Positions 1 through 8,462 of a DNA stretch of 30,822 bases are shown here, in pieces. Positions within the stretch are counted from its first letter, which is position 1, and each line of letters begins with the position of its first letter. The notes beneath the pieces are model-generated. The model was not told the origin of the DNA. It did no database searches and saw only the letters and a program-made list of their open reading frames with translations. A program made the position numbers and the translations under genes. Source of the stretch: Prorocentrum cordatum (lineage: Eukaryota; Sar; Dinophyceae; Prorocentrales; Prorocentraceae); NCBI GenBank assembly GCA_963575745.1, contig CAUYUJ010004353.1:40001-70822 (forward strand). The letters are read 5' to 3'.

Positions 1-134
1 GCAGCCCAGCCCAACACGACGATCCAGCGATCTAGAGACGCACACATCACTTTGAAGAGTCTCCTGTATTTAAGCTTTCTTCTGAAGTCCACCATTCGCT
101 TCCACACAATCATCCCCGAACGGCTATACTGGAC

Positions 135-254
135 ATGGCGGCGTCATCAAATGGCCTCAGTCCGCGTGCTCTGAAGAAGATAGAGGCTGTCGTGCAGAGC
201 GGGAACGCCGCTCACCATCAGCGCTGGTCCCTCCTGGCTGACACGACTAAGTGA
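135..254 (+). CDS. short hypothetical ORF or first exon, unrecognised
   Basis: An ATG at 135 in a purine context (ggacATGg) opens a 39-codon frame beginning MAASSNGLSPRALKKIEAVV and closed by TGA at 252-254. The 134 bases before it are less GC-rich and look like an untranslated leader. The same frame stays open after the TGA to a TAG at 558-560 (segment starting RPTKTSKLQEDALL), so it may be a 141-codon gene broken by one nonsense codon. Alternatively it is a first exon: a GT at 251-252 (ctaa|GTGACG) is a possible donor. No family is recognised and no downstream partner exon is identified. In GC-rich DNA a 300-base open run is weak evidence by itself, so this stays tentative. Confidence 0.25.
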   Translation: MAASSNGLSPRALKKIEAVVQSGNAAHHQRWSLLADTTK

Positions 255-563
255 CGGCCCACCAAAACATCCAAGCTGCAGGAAGACGCGCTTTTGTTGA
301 TCCCAGGAGGGCCATACCCACTTGGGCAAGTCGAGCCCGAGCTGGTGCCTCAGGACAGGCGTACGACCTCGTCAACACTGGCATCGCTTGTGGGTGAGGT
401 GCGACCGTGTATCCAACGCCAGCCGCCCGTCCTCACCGCCGTCTTGCCGACAGGCGAGGGCCTGCAGGAGCACGACCGCACGCGGTTCGGTGACAGACAG
501 TTTCCGGTGCCGCGCTGCTGGGCTCGCCAGCCCTCCCTCAAAGAAGAGGAAAGGCCATAGACA

Positions 564-631
564 GATATATATATATATATATACACACACATACATACAT
601 ATATGTTATATATATATATATATATGTATAG
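564..631. repeat. TA/CA/CATA microsatellite cluster
   Basis: Alternating TA runs interrupted by a short ACACAC-CATACATA block. It sits in otherwise GC-rich DNA. No gene function is visible. Confidence 0.9.
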
Positions 632-669
632 ATTTGCGCTCCGCGCGGACTTCTTGGACCCACGCCAAG

Positions 670-684
670 CCCCCCCCCCCCCCC
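670..684. repeat. poly-C run
   Basis: Fifteen consecutive C residues, followed by a GC-rich patch (685-745) that repeats the word GCGCTCCGCG or its complement and contains an 8-bp inverted repeat CTGGCGCG/CGCGCCAG. Confidence 0.85.
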
Positions 685-771
685 GGCGGCGCCTCCGGCG
701 CCGTCCCTGGCGCGCTCCGCGCGCCAGGAGGGGAGCCCAGCGCGGAGCGCCAAAAGTTTGTGCTTATGGCG

Positions 772-802
<31 letters not shown>

Positions 803-841
803 TTCTTCTTCTCCTTCTCCTTCTCCTTCTTCTTCTTCTTC
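772..841. repeat. TTC/TCC trinucleotide tract
   Basis: About 70 bases of pure pyrimidine TTC repeat with a TCC-TTC interruption near 811-827. The strand is polypyrimidine, so the tract could act as a splice polypyrimidine tract or form a triplex, but no adjacent exon is recognised. Open frames through it encode only homopolymers. Confidence 0.9.
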
Positions 842-958
842 GTCTGCGGCCCCCCGAGGCAGCTTCGGAGGCTGCGGCGCGGCCGAGCTGCGCGCTCCGC
901 CCCTGCGCCGACCGACCCTGCCGCGGAGGCCGCGGCGGGGGCGCCGCGGCGGGGGCGC

Positions 959-1042
959 CCTCCTCCTCCTCCTCCTCCTCCTCCTCCTCCTCCTCCTCCT
1001 CCTCCTCCTCCTCCTCCTCCTCCTCCTCCTCCTCCTCCTCCT
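959..1042. repeat. TCC trinucleotide tract, about 28 units
   Basis: An 84-base, essentially perfect TCC array. All three frames are stop-free on both strands (poly-Ser, poly-Pro, poly-Leu; poly-Gly, poly-Glu, poly-Arg), which explains the long apparent open frames over 322-1418. Confidence 0.95.
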
Positions 1043-1420
1043 GGGGCCCCGCCGACGGCCGCCGCGCAGGCCCCCACGGGGCCAGCGGGCACGCCAGGGC
1101 GGCGGGCAGCCTGGAGGGCTGGGCAGGCCTCTGGGGCGCCCGCGGCCCTGGCGGCCACCGGCCCGCCCCACGGGACGGCCGCCGAGCGCGCCCGCGTCCG
1201 GCCCGCCCGCCGCTGCGGATCGGCTCCACGGCAGCGCCGGCGGCCGCGAGGATGGACAGGGGGCCCCAGCGGTCAGGCCCGCGCCCGCCGCCCCGGCGGG
1301 GCCGTGGGGCGCTGAGGCCGTGCACGAGGGGCTGGCCCAGGACGTCCAAAGTATTCCAGAGGGGGAAAGACACACAGACAGAATGAATCATCGCCTCCCA
1401 GGAAAATATATAGTGTAAAC

Positions 1421-1439
1421 ATATATATATATATGTATA
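1421..1439. repeat. AT microsatellite
   Basis: A short AT run in a local AT-richer stretch (1380-1520) that contains no recognisable coding sequence. Confidence 0.8.
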
Positions 1440-1731
1440 GGAAACTATGGGGAAGTAGTGGTGGGAAAGACGAACACCCTAATAGTATGGGAAAATATAG
1501 GGGAAATCCTGGGATCTGTGTCTATTTGTATGTCACTGAGTCCCCTGAATGACGTTCGTCGAGTGCTGCCTCGTCGAGGCGGCGGCTTCTGTGTGTGCTT
1601 CCGCCCGGGCTCCATCGCAGAGCGGCGGCGCGGCCAGGGGTGGGCCCTCCGCGCTGCCTGCGCAGGGCAGCGCCCCGCCCGCGAAGATATGGCCTAGTGG
1701 ATCTCAGAGCGCCCGAGGGAGGAGCTGGCCA

Positions 1732-1973
1732 GGGGAGGAGGGGGAGGAGGGGGAGGAGGAGGAGGAGGAGGAGGAGGAGGAGGAGGAGGAGGAGGAGGAG
1801 GAGGAGGAGGAGGAGGGGAGGGGGAGGGGGAGGAGGAGGGAGGGAGGGAGGAGGAGGAAGGAGGAGAGGAGGAGCAGGAGGAGGAGGAGGCGGAGGAGGA
1901 GGCGGAGGAGGAGGCAGAGGAGGAGGCAGAAGACGAGGAGGAGGAGGAGGAGGAGGAGGAGGAGGAGGAGGAG
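1732..1973. repeat. GGA polypurine tract, about 240 bp
   Basis: A long GGA array with GGGA, GGCGGA and GGCAGA interruptions. It is the opposite purine/pyrimidine polarity to the tracts at 772-1042. Long open frames on both strands across 1522-2667 pass through it and are repeat artefacts. Confidence 0.95.
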
Positions 1974-2028
1974 GCCGCTCCTGCCCAGCCGCTCGCCCCG
2001 CAAGCCCTGGCTCGTGTGCGATGACGGG

Positions 2029-2062
2029 CCCAGCAAGAAGGCCAGCCCAGCAAGAAGGCCAG
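2029..2062. repeat. 17-bp tandem duplication, third copy at 2230-2246
   Basis: The 17-mer CCCAGCAAGAAGGCCAG occurs twice head to tail here (2029-2045, 2046-2062) and again at 2230-2246. The unit length is not a multiple of three, so it does not preserve one reading frame. The surrounding 1980-2800 is GC-rich with no recognised gene. Confidence 0.85.
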
Positions 2063-3090
2063 CCCTGACGTTGGCCTGGGCGTTGGCCCCGAGAGGGCAC
2101 CCCGCCGCGGCTCCGACCGCCAGCGGCACGACTGCCACCGCGGCAGGGTCGGCATGCGGTGGCTCGCGTGCGGCGCGCGAGCCCGAGGGCGACCGCGCCG
2201 CGACGCGGGCCCCGCACCCGAGGGCCCACCCCAGCAAGAAGGCCAGCCCTCTTCGACGGCGGGAGTCGCCGCCCGACGGTGCACTTCGGCAGGCAGGTGC
2301 ACGTCGCCCGGCCGTGGTCATCCCCTGGAGTGCAGCGTGGCCTGCCGGCGCTTTCGGGGGCGCATCGGGAGCCGAGCTTCGCCCCCCTTCTGGCAGCGGT
2401 GGGCCGCCATGGATGTAAACACTGGCAGGAGGTTTGGGCCTGCGCGAGCTCCATGGGCGGTGGCGGGACGGGGTTCCCGCATATCTCCGCGCCCACGGGC
2501 CCTGCCGACCTGCGGGCCCACAGGCGCGACGACCGCCCGTGTCTGGCTCGGGTTCCCGCTCGTCCGCGCTTCCGCGCACGCGGGCGAGAAGAGCACCGAG
2601 AGCTCCTCGGCCAGCGATGCCAGCACGGGTTCAGCCGGCCCCCGCGCGCGACGCACAGAGGAGCCAACCCCGGCGACGACCGCCACGCAGATGGCCACCC
2701 ATGTTACCTCCCGCCTCCTCTTACAGACATCTCCCTCCCCCCTCCCCCTGCTTCTGTTCTGCAAGCCGTAGACACGCGGACGCCTGATGCCAGAGTTACC
2801 TCCCTCCCGCCGCCGCGCGGGACGAAGCGATCAGGGACGGGGAGGCACGATGCGAGATTGAATTGGATGGGGGTGAAGGGTACCATCGCCGCAGCTGCAC
2901 AGCGCTCGAGGCCCTGAAGGCGCCCGCTGAGGGACTTGACGGACCCACAGCAGTGCTGTTTTCCTTCGCCTCCGCCTCGTATGGCCACTTACTCGTCTCT
3001 TCCCTCCTCGCCTCCCTGCGCGGTGTTGCTGGGTGCCCGTCGCATCTACCCAGCAGGAGCTGTTTTCCGTCATCCCCTCGGCTCTCGGTC

Positions 3091-3349
3091 GGGGGAGGGG
3101 GAGGAGGAGGAGGAGGAGGAGGAGGAGGAGGAGGAGGAGGAGGAGGAGGAGGAGGAGGAGGAGGAGGAGCAGGAGCAAGGGGGAGGAGGAGGAGGAGGAG
3201 GAGGAGGAGGAGGAGGAGGAAGAGGAGAGGAGAGGAAGAGAGAAAGAGAAAGAAGGAGGAGGAGAGGAGGAGAGGAGGAGGAGGAGGAGGAGGGAGGAGG
3301 AGGAGGAGAGGGAGGAGGAGGAGGAGGAGGAGGAGGAGGAGGAGAGAGG
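3091..3349. repeat. GGA/GAGA polypurine tract, about 260 bp
   Basis: Near-continuous purine strand of GGA repeats with AGCAGGAGCA and GAGAAAGAGAAAG interruptions. It has the same polarity as 1732-1973. Confidence 0.95.
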
Positions 3350-3451
3350 GTGCACCTCCCCACCCCGCTGTACATTGCAAAGAGGTGGGCGGAGGGTCGA
3401 GGTCCCCAGATGCTAGCTAGCCTGCAACGACCGGCCCGCAGCTCGAAGAGC

Positions 3452-3645
3452 TTGAAGGAGGCGGAGGCGGAGGAAGAGCGAGAAAGGAAGAAGGGGAAGC
3501 AGAAGGGGAAGGAGGAAGGTAAGAAGGATGGCGGGGAAGGAGGAGGAGGAGGAGGAGGAGGAGGAGGAGGAAGAGGAGAGGGCGGGGAAGGCGGAGAGGA
3601 AGGAGGAGGGAGGGCAGGAAGCGGAGGGGGGGAGGGGCGGGGGGA
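3452..3645. repeat. GGA/GAA-rich polypurine stretch
   Basis: Third purine block: degenerate GGAGGC, GAAGGGGAAG and a clean GGA run at about 3538-3571. No coding similarity is recognised. Confidence 0.85.
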
Positions 3646-3762
3646 AGATCAGCGGCAGCAAGACGCCGACGGTCGAGCGGCCACACCGACAAGGGCTCCT
3701 CCTCGCCGGCTCTGGGCGGGGGGGGGATCGGGCGAGGGGTAGTAATGGGGGGTGACCTACAT

Positions 3763-3808
3763 GGGGTGTGAAGAAAGAAAGGCCCTGTAGGGCCCCTTTC
3801 TTCACCCC
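3763..3808. repeat. imperfect hairpin with 2-nt loop
   Basis: The left arm GGGGTG..AAGAAAG..GGCCCT (3763-3786, two small insertions) is complementary to AGGGCCCCTTTCTTCACCCC (3789-3808). The stem is about 20 bp with a GT loop. It lies just after the polypurine block. Role unknown; a fold-back from replication or reverse transcription is one possibility. Confidence 0.7.
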
Positions 3809-4172
3809 AGATTTAGAACACCCCTAGCTACCACGCGCCCGAGGGGAGGCATGGCGCGGCCGTGGATCCTCCGCGGACCGGACCGCGCCCTCGAGAGCAG
3901 CACGGATCGCGACGAGCCCTCTGGTGCACGGCAGCACGAGCCCGGTGGCTGGGGCACGCGCGCGGGCAGCTGAGATCGCCTCCCCCCGCCTGGCCGCGCG
4001 CCGTGCGCCGCTGCTCGGCCAGGGAGTTCTCCCCAGCCGCGGTCGCTGCGGGCCGTGAGCCCGCTGGACCGCCCACCCTCAGCGACCTCGGCAACACCTT
4101 GAGTAGGGCCGAGGATCAGAGAGCGCCTACCTCTGCAGGACCACCAAAAGAGGGACGTCAAGGCGGTCAAAC

Positions 4173-4188
4173 GCTTCGCCGGCGAAGC
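4173..4188. repeat. perfect 16-bp palindrome
   Basis: GCTTCGCCGGCGAAGC is its own reverse complement. It is isolated; no repeat of it was noticed elsewhere in the window. Confidence 0.8.
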
Positions 4189-4574
4189 CGACGAGGGTGT
4201 GCACAGTCCAACCGTTCGATTATGTTCACAGTGTTGGCTTGACGCCGGGTGTGGTGCATCAATTTCAGCTTGACCGAGCAGGTTGGTTGCGTCCCTTAAC
4301 GTCCGTTTGGGGTCTTCTGCAGACCTGACCCCCCAGCCCTACTCAAGCCACATCGAAGAGTCACCTGCCTCCTCTCCTCTCTCCTCCCTCTCCTGGTAGC
4401 GGAGGGAATGGTAGCAGCAGGGACGATGAGAGAGATCCAAACATTCTGGACCGCCTTTGCACGCAGCTTGGCTGCCGAGCAACGCGCGCGCTCTCTGACG
4501 CTTGTGCCGGCGATAGCATTCGGCCTGATGTCGCCGTGGGAAGTCTGGCATTCGGCCCGGGAGGATTATGGCGC

Positions 4575-4700
4575 CCATCACAGACCGCCGCGCGATCTCT
4601 GCTAGTGCGTGCAGCGGCGGTCTCACACAGAGCGACGTCGGCAACACCGAAGAGTTCACCTGGCCGAGACGACATGCGCCTTCCACGTGCGCAGTGCTTC
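4575..4700. repeat. direct duplication, copy 1 (copy 2 near 4868-4996)
   Basis: Both copies carry CTCACAC.GAGCGACGTCGGC, then CACCGA.GAG, a CACC.GGCCG-like segment and a GTGCTTCC word in the same order. A weaker echo (CAGCGACCTCGGCAACACC) sits at about 4079. The copies are diverged and are not coding-like. Confidence 0.65.
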
Positions 4701-5685
4701 CCACACAAAAGGACGCCAGCTGTTCAACGTCAGGCCGTCGAGGCAGGGGCCACATCGCCCCATGGCCCCCGTTGCTCCGATTGTGCCGCCGTGCAGAACT
4801 TCAATGCACCCCCCCTGTGACCAGCACTGGCGAACCTGGAGTTTGGAGTTGTTTGGCGGCCACTGCTGACCGGCGCACGACCTGCTCTGGCGTGCGCACC
4901 GGCTTGCGCCCTGCAAGGCGGCAGACTCACACGGAGCGACGTCGGCAGCACCGAGGAGCCACCAGGCCGTGGGAGAGAGTGCTTCCACCTTCCTCGTAAC
5001 CGCGAGTCTGCGAAACGCCCGCGCTGATGAGCTCGGGGTGGCAGTGCGCAACGCGCCGTCTGGACCCCCCCAAAGTTCGGGAGTGGCAGGCGGCTGCAAA
5101 TCCAGGACAAACGTGCAGACCGCCCCCGCTGCTGAGGCTTGACGGGCAGGGTGGCACCTGGATAATTACCCCCACCTTGGAGCTCATTGCAGAGGACGAT
5201 TGCCAAGTGAAGATTTCAGGAACATTGGGTATGCACGGCGTGCCACCTGTGGCCAGGCAGTCAGCCATCCGGTCAATGTGCCAGCTAGCCCGTCCTCCAA
5301 CCAGCCAGCCCGTGGGCCAGTCGATCGGCGTTGGGCGCGCGCGAGGCGAACGAACCAAGGCATGACGGGCACGAGGGGGAGGGGGGAGCGTGGTCCAGGC
5401 TGAAGGGCGGGAGGCCTTGGCATCGCTCGGACGCGTGCATGTTTTCTCGGCGAGGACCATCAAGGAGCATCTTGGATCATCTTGCGAAGTAATAAGCACA
5501 CGAAGCCGAGAAATGCACAAGGAATGGACGTCCGAGCGACGGCGAGGAGGCTCGATTGCTTTTGTGTGCCCCCGCTTCTTTCTGCGGGACCTCCCCTGAC
5601 GAGGCCCCTGTGATGCCCAGGGCATCAGACACCACCAGGCATGAGCCGTCGTGCTCCCTGGCCAGCCTTGTCAGCACCCAAGGGA

Positions 5686-5869
5686 CCCAGACATGCGATG
5701 TCCTGATTTTTTCAATACGGGGTTCCTGGAAGTCCCGACCCATTCCCCGGGACTGGTTTTCATCCTGAGTCATCCTTTGACGGTCCCGAGGCCCGGCGAG
5801 GGCCCCCCGAGGCCGAAACTAGCCAAAAAAATCCCATTCAGAATTTCTTACGGCGCGATCATGTCTGGG
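5686..5869 (+). mobile_element. 184-bp non-autonomous TIR element, left copy
   Basis: Begins CCCAGACATG and ends CATGTCTGGG, a perfect 10-bp terminal inverted repeat. It has no coding capacity. Its body contains GGAAGTCCCGACCC, CGGTCCCG and GGCCCGGCGAGGG, all of which recur in inverted order at 6104-6290. It lies in the intron just upstream of the catalytic-Cys exon. No clear target-site duplication was found at its edges. It could be a MITE or an introner-like element. Confidence 0.75.
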
Positions 5870-5931
5870 GATCGGACTTGGAGGGCGGGAAGTTCTGGAG
5901 AAGCTGTGCAGGCTCGACGATCGGGGCGAGC

Positions 5932-5960
5932 CTCCTCCTCCTCCTCCTCCTCCTCCTGAG
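5932..5960 (+). promoter_or_regulatory. TCC-repeat polypyrimidine tract and 3' splice site
   Basis: A TCC array runs straight into TGAG|GAC, placing an AG acceptor at 5959-5960. The first exon codon, GAC at 5961, is where family similarity begins. It appears that a microsatellite serves as the polypyrimidine tract of this exon. Acceptor position and phase 0 are inferred from protein similarity. Confidence 0.6.
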
Positions 5961-6068
5961 GACTACCTCGAGCCGGTCATGGACCAGGCCGATTGCGGGA
6001 GCTGCTATGCGGCCTCCAGCATGCGCATGCTGACCTCGCGGCACAAGATCCGGCAGAACGACACCGAG
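5961..6068 (+). CDS. cathepsin C-like cysteine protease, exon with catalytic Cys
   Basis: This 36-codon exon reads DYLEPVMDQADCGSCYAAS and continues through RMLTSRHKIRQNDTE. It matches the start of the papain fold in cathepsin C / dipeptidyl peptidase I, where the family has a Gln oxyanion residue (codon 5985-5987) followed by CGSCY with the nucleophile Cys (codon 6003-6005). Tyr after the Cys, in place of the Trp of papain and cathepsin L, is typical of cathepsin C. The exon ends at GAG 6066-6068, giving a GC donor (GAG|GCCCAC), because the next expected residues resume at 6506. Beyond this point the frame soon hits stops. Upstream exons for the exclusion domain and propeptide were not found. 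The enzyme class removes dipeptides from protein N-termini in lysosome-like compartments; whether this copy is tetrameric or a plain endopeptidase cannot be told. Confidence 0.85.
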
Positions 6069-6505
6069 GCCCACTGTCGAATGCTGCTGCTCAGGAGGAT
6101 ATCTACCTAGACATGAGCGCGTCGCAATAATTCTGGACGGAGATTTTTCGCTATTTTCGGCCCCTGGGGGCCCTCGCCGGGCCCCGGGACCGTGAAGAAA
6201 CGACGCAGGACGAAAAACTGGCCCCGGGGAAAGGGTCGGGACTTCCGGGTACGCCGTCCTGAAAAAAATAGGACGTCGCATGTCTGGGTACCCCATGTCT
6301 TGGGACGCGGAGTGGAATATTTGGAGACTGGGAAAATTCGGAGTTGGGCCGTTGCGGGGAAGGGTGTCTCTCAACCTTTGACAGCCCACGCGTGCTGGGT
6401 TGATAACGGTTTGGTCCCCCCGTTTTCATTCCCTCTGATTCGTCTCAGCTTGCTACCCCAGTTGGTCCAGACGTAAGGACCGCGGGCGTACGCGCTCCAT
6501 TCGAG
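6069..6505 (+). other. intron 1 of the protease gene (437 bp, GC-AG)
   Basis: The donor is GCCCAC after GAG and the acceptor is ..ATTCGAG before GCC. The hexamer GAGGCC occurs at both boundaries (6066-6071 and 6503-6508), so the splice junction sits inside a short direct repeat. The intron contains an inverted copy of the upstream TIR element. GC donors and such boundary repeats are known from dinoflagellate introns. Confidence 0.65.
6104..6290 (-). mobile_element. 187-bp non-autonomous TIR element, right inverted copy
   Basis: Starts TACCTAGACATG and ends CATGTCTGGGTA, a terminal inverted repeat matching at 11 of 12 positions. Its reverse complement aligns along its whole length with 5686-5869 with only small gaps; identity by eye is roughly three quarters or better. 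It lies inside intron 1. Another partial end-like word (CATGTCTTGGG) follows directly at 6294, hinting at nested insertion. Confidence 0.75.
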
Positions 6506-6685
6506 GCCCTGCCGTGGTCCATCAATTTCCCGCTGTTCTGCTCGGAGTACAACCAGGGCTGCAAGGGCGGCTACGGGATCCTCACGTCGAAGTGGTCGCG
6601 CGACGTTGGTCTGCTGCCCGCCAACTGCATGCGCTACAACACAGCGGGCTCCTGCAAGCTGGAGTGTGATTTGTCTTCGCTGAAG
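6506..6685 (+). CDS. cathepsin C-like cysteine protease, middle exon
   Basis: Sixty codons read ALPWSINFPLFCSEYNQGCK, then GGYGILTSKWSRDVGLLPAN and a Cys-containing segment ending CDLSSLK. Cathepsin C proteins have at the same place a Ser-Gln-Tyr/CSEY..GC.GG motif, then a run ending DFGLV and a Cys-rich stretch before the Y(V/I)G segment, so order and spacing agree. The CSEYNQGC Cys residues are the expected disulfide partners of the papain fold. The acceptor AG is 6504-6505 and the donor is AAG|GTCAGG at 6685/6686. Both junctions are phase 0. No frameshift or stop is present. Confidence 0.85.
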
Positions 6686-7119
6686 GTCAGGACAGCTCCC
6701 GGGGCCCGAGCCCTGAACTCAGATGGCAGTCTTCTCCATACAGCCTCGCCCAGGCAAAGGAAATATAGGTTCTGGGATGGGAGCGAAGACATGTCGACAT
6801 GTTATCATCGGATCGGGATCCTAGGCAGACATGAGGTACCTGATTATCAGCAAACCCGTGGAAATGCTCGACGCCTCGCATATCCCCACGAGCCCATCCA
6901 AAACCAATTCGCAGACCTTTGACCACGGCAGTGTAGGAGCACATCTTGGAAAGAGTGGGCGAACGGCTTTACTTTTTCCTGGGGTGTGCGTCCGTCTCGG
7001 GATTGCTGCAGAAGCTAGAATAAGGACTTTGAACAGAGAGCTAGTAGGGAATTTGTTAGCGAGGAGTTGGTCGGGTGAGTTGGTCAGAGGTCGTTGCAGC
7101 ATGAACGCGTAAAAACTGC

Positions 7120-7151
7120 AATGGCTACGGGCGTAGCCATTTCGGGTCCAG
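7120..7151 (+). other. degenerate spliced-leader relic with fold-back
   Basis: 7131-7151 reads GCGTAGCCATTTCGGGTCCAG, which matches the 21-base core of the dinoflagellate trans-spliced leader (CCGTAGCCATTTTGG-type) at 17 positions. Directly before it is the reverse complement of its start: AATGGCTACG (7120-7129), GG, CGTAGCCATT (7132-7141), a perfect 10-bp palindrome with a 2-nt spacer. Leader relics in genomic DNA are known as marks of retroposed dinoflagellate mRNAs. The downstream frame (to 7402) is not recognised. Confidence 0.5.
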
Positions 7152-7439
7152 CTCACTCCCAGCACCTTTCATGGAGCCCCCGTTCCCTCTCAGTCGTTGC
7201 TGCGAGGGGCTACATAGTGAAGCAAGCGAGAGAGAGAGAGAAGGGTGGCCGTCAAAACGACGCTCGATATTTGGCCAAGCGCACCCCCGAGTCGACCGTA
7301 AAGGCTTGTTCAGAGCTCGCGGTGGATGGTCAAACTGAAGCTCGAGTTAGTCCGAGCAGCCCCGAACCATGGCCAACCTGGGAATCATTGGGAGCCTATT
7401 GAACGCTTCTTGCGGATGTGTTGAGGCCCTCCTGGGTCG

Positions 7440-7860
7440 ATCCACGAGATCATCGATAAGATTGGAGGGCTAAATAATGGTCCCCAGTCAGAGTCTTAGA
7501 ATCGCATTTTGGGACCCTCTTGGGACTTCTTTAGTGTGGTCTTGGAGACACTGACGGGTGCATTTGGGCCCTTCTTGGGGCTATCTCGGGCCATCGTGAA
7601 GTCACCTTGAGGCTCCTTAGAAGCCCATCGGAGTCGAAAACGCAAGAAGACGCAAACCGGCGAAAAACTCTAAGGTTTTAGACGGTTGGGGGGCGTCCAG
7701 GAGGGCTCCGAGGCCACCGTGAGTCATCTTGGAGGCTTCGGGGTGCCTCTTCGAGGCACATTGAAGGCCACCATGATTGACTGGGGCCATCCTGGAGGCC
7801 ACCTTGGGCTACATAGGGCCATCTTGCAGCCATCAAAGACCATCTTGGACATTTTTGTCT
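7440..7860. repeat. degenerate ~11-bp array, GGCCATCTTGG polarity
   Basis: Recurrent words of the type GGGCCATCTTGG, GGACCCTCTTGGG and GGCCACCTTGGG at roughly 11-12 bp spacing or multiples. No gene is seen in it. The same word family recurs in the opposite orientation at 8065-8365 and elsewhere in the window. Confidence 0.65.
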
Positions 7861-8064
7861 CTCGCGGCCCCCCCTGTCCAGAACCCTGGGAGAGAGACTC
7901 CCCCCGATAGAACAGGTCAGCCCCTCCCAGTCGCCCGGCGCCACGGGACTGGCGAGACAGCGCCTTCCAGACGGACCTCCTCTGCGGCCTTCTCGATGGC
8001 TCACCTGGTTTCCAGAACTACAAAGATGACTCTGGATAGCTTCCTCGACGGCAAATGTTGGTCT

Positions 8065-8365
8065 CCGAGATGACCTAGATGGTCCACAATAGCATCGAAG
8101 TTGACCCAAGATTGTCTTGCCACGGTCCAAGAAGGCCTCAAGACGGCCCAAGGGAAACCCCCAAGAGGTACCGAAGAGGCCAGAAGCAGTTATGTTCATA
8201 AAGTGGCTAGGACGATTCGATAATTGCACGTTCGGGCTTCTGGCTTCCAAGGCCAAGATTACCCCAAGATGATCCATAGGAGCCCCAAAACGGTACCAAG
8301 ATGGTCCCAAGAGGGCCCCAGAAAGATTATTCGAGATGGTCCCCAGAAAGACGACTCGAGATGGT
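8065..8365. repeat. degenerate ~11-bp array, CCAAGATGGTC polarity (inverted)
   Basis: Words such as CCAAGATGGTCCCAAGAGGG, CTCAAGACGGCCCAAGGG and CGAGATGGTCCCCAG are the reverse complement of the 7440-7860 words. The polarity switches somewhere between 7860 and 8065, making a large loose inverted repeat. Confidence 0.65.
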
Positions 8366-8447
8366 GGCCAGACGTTTGTTATCCGTTTTGTTTTCGTTTT
8401 TGTTCCTGATTTGCTCTACTTGTTTTCCTGTACCTCCCTCCCAAACG

Positions 8448-8462
8448 AAAAAAAAAAAAAAA
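8448..8462. repeat. poly-A run (15 nt)
   Basis: Fifteen A residues after a T-rich and pyrimidine-rich 60 bases. It could be the remnant of a retroposed 3' end, though no source gene was recognised in front of it. Confidence 0.6.

Larger units (their letters stand above)
3810..5680. other. GC-rich stretch without a recognisable gene
   Basis: About 1.9 kb with many short open frames on both strands and none recognised. It holds a perfect 16-bp palindrome at 4173-4188 and a duplicated block (about 4575-4700 and 4868-4996). If the protease gene starts upstream, part of this may be intron, but the missing N-terminal exons were not recognised here. Confidence 0.5.

Noticed and set aside
1522-2667. 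381-residue minus-strand Pro/Leu-rich frame
   Set aside because: Product of the GGA tract and GC-rich flanks; no recognisable motif.
5027-5365. 112-residue frame upstream of the protease as an N-terminal exclusion domain exon
   Set aside because: No resemblance to the cathepsin C exclusion domain could be seen and no phase-compatible junction stands out.
7440-8365. CRISPR-like array
   Set aside because: Words are short, degenerate and without constant spacers; the genome is eukaryotic.
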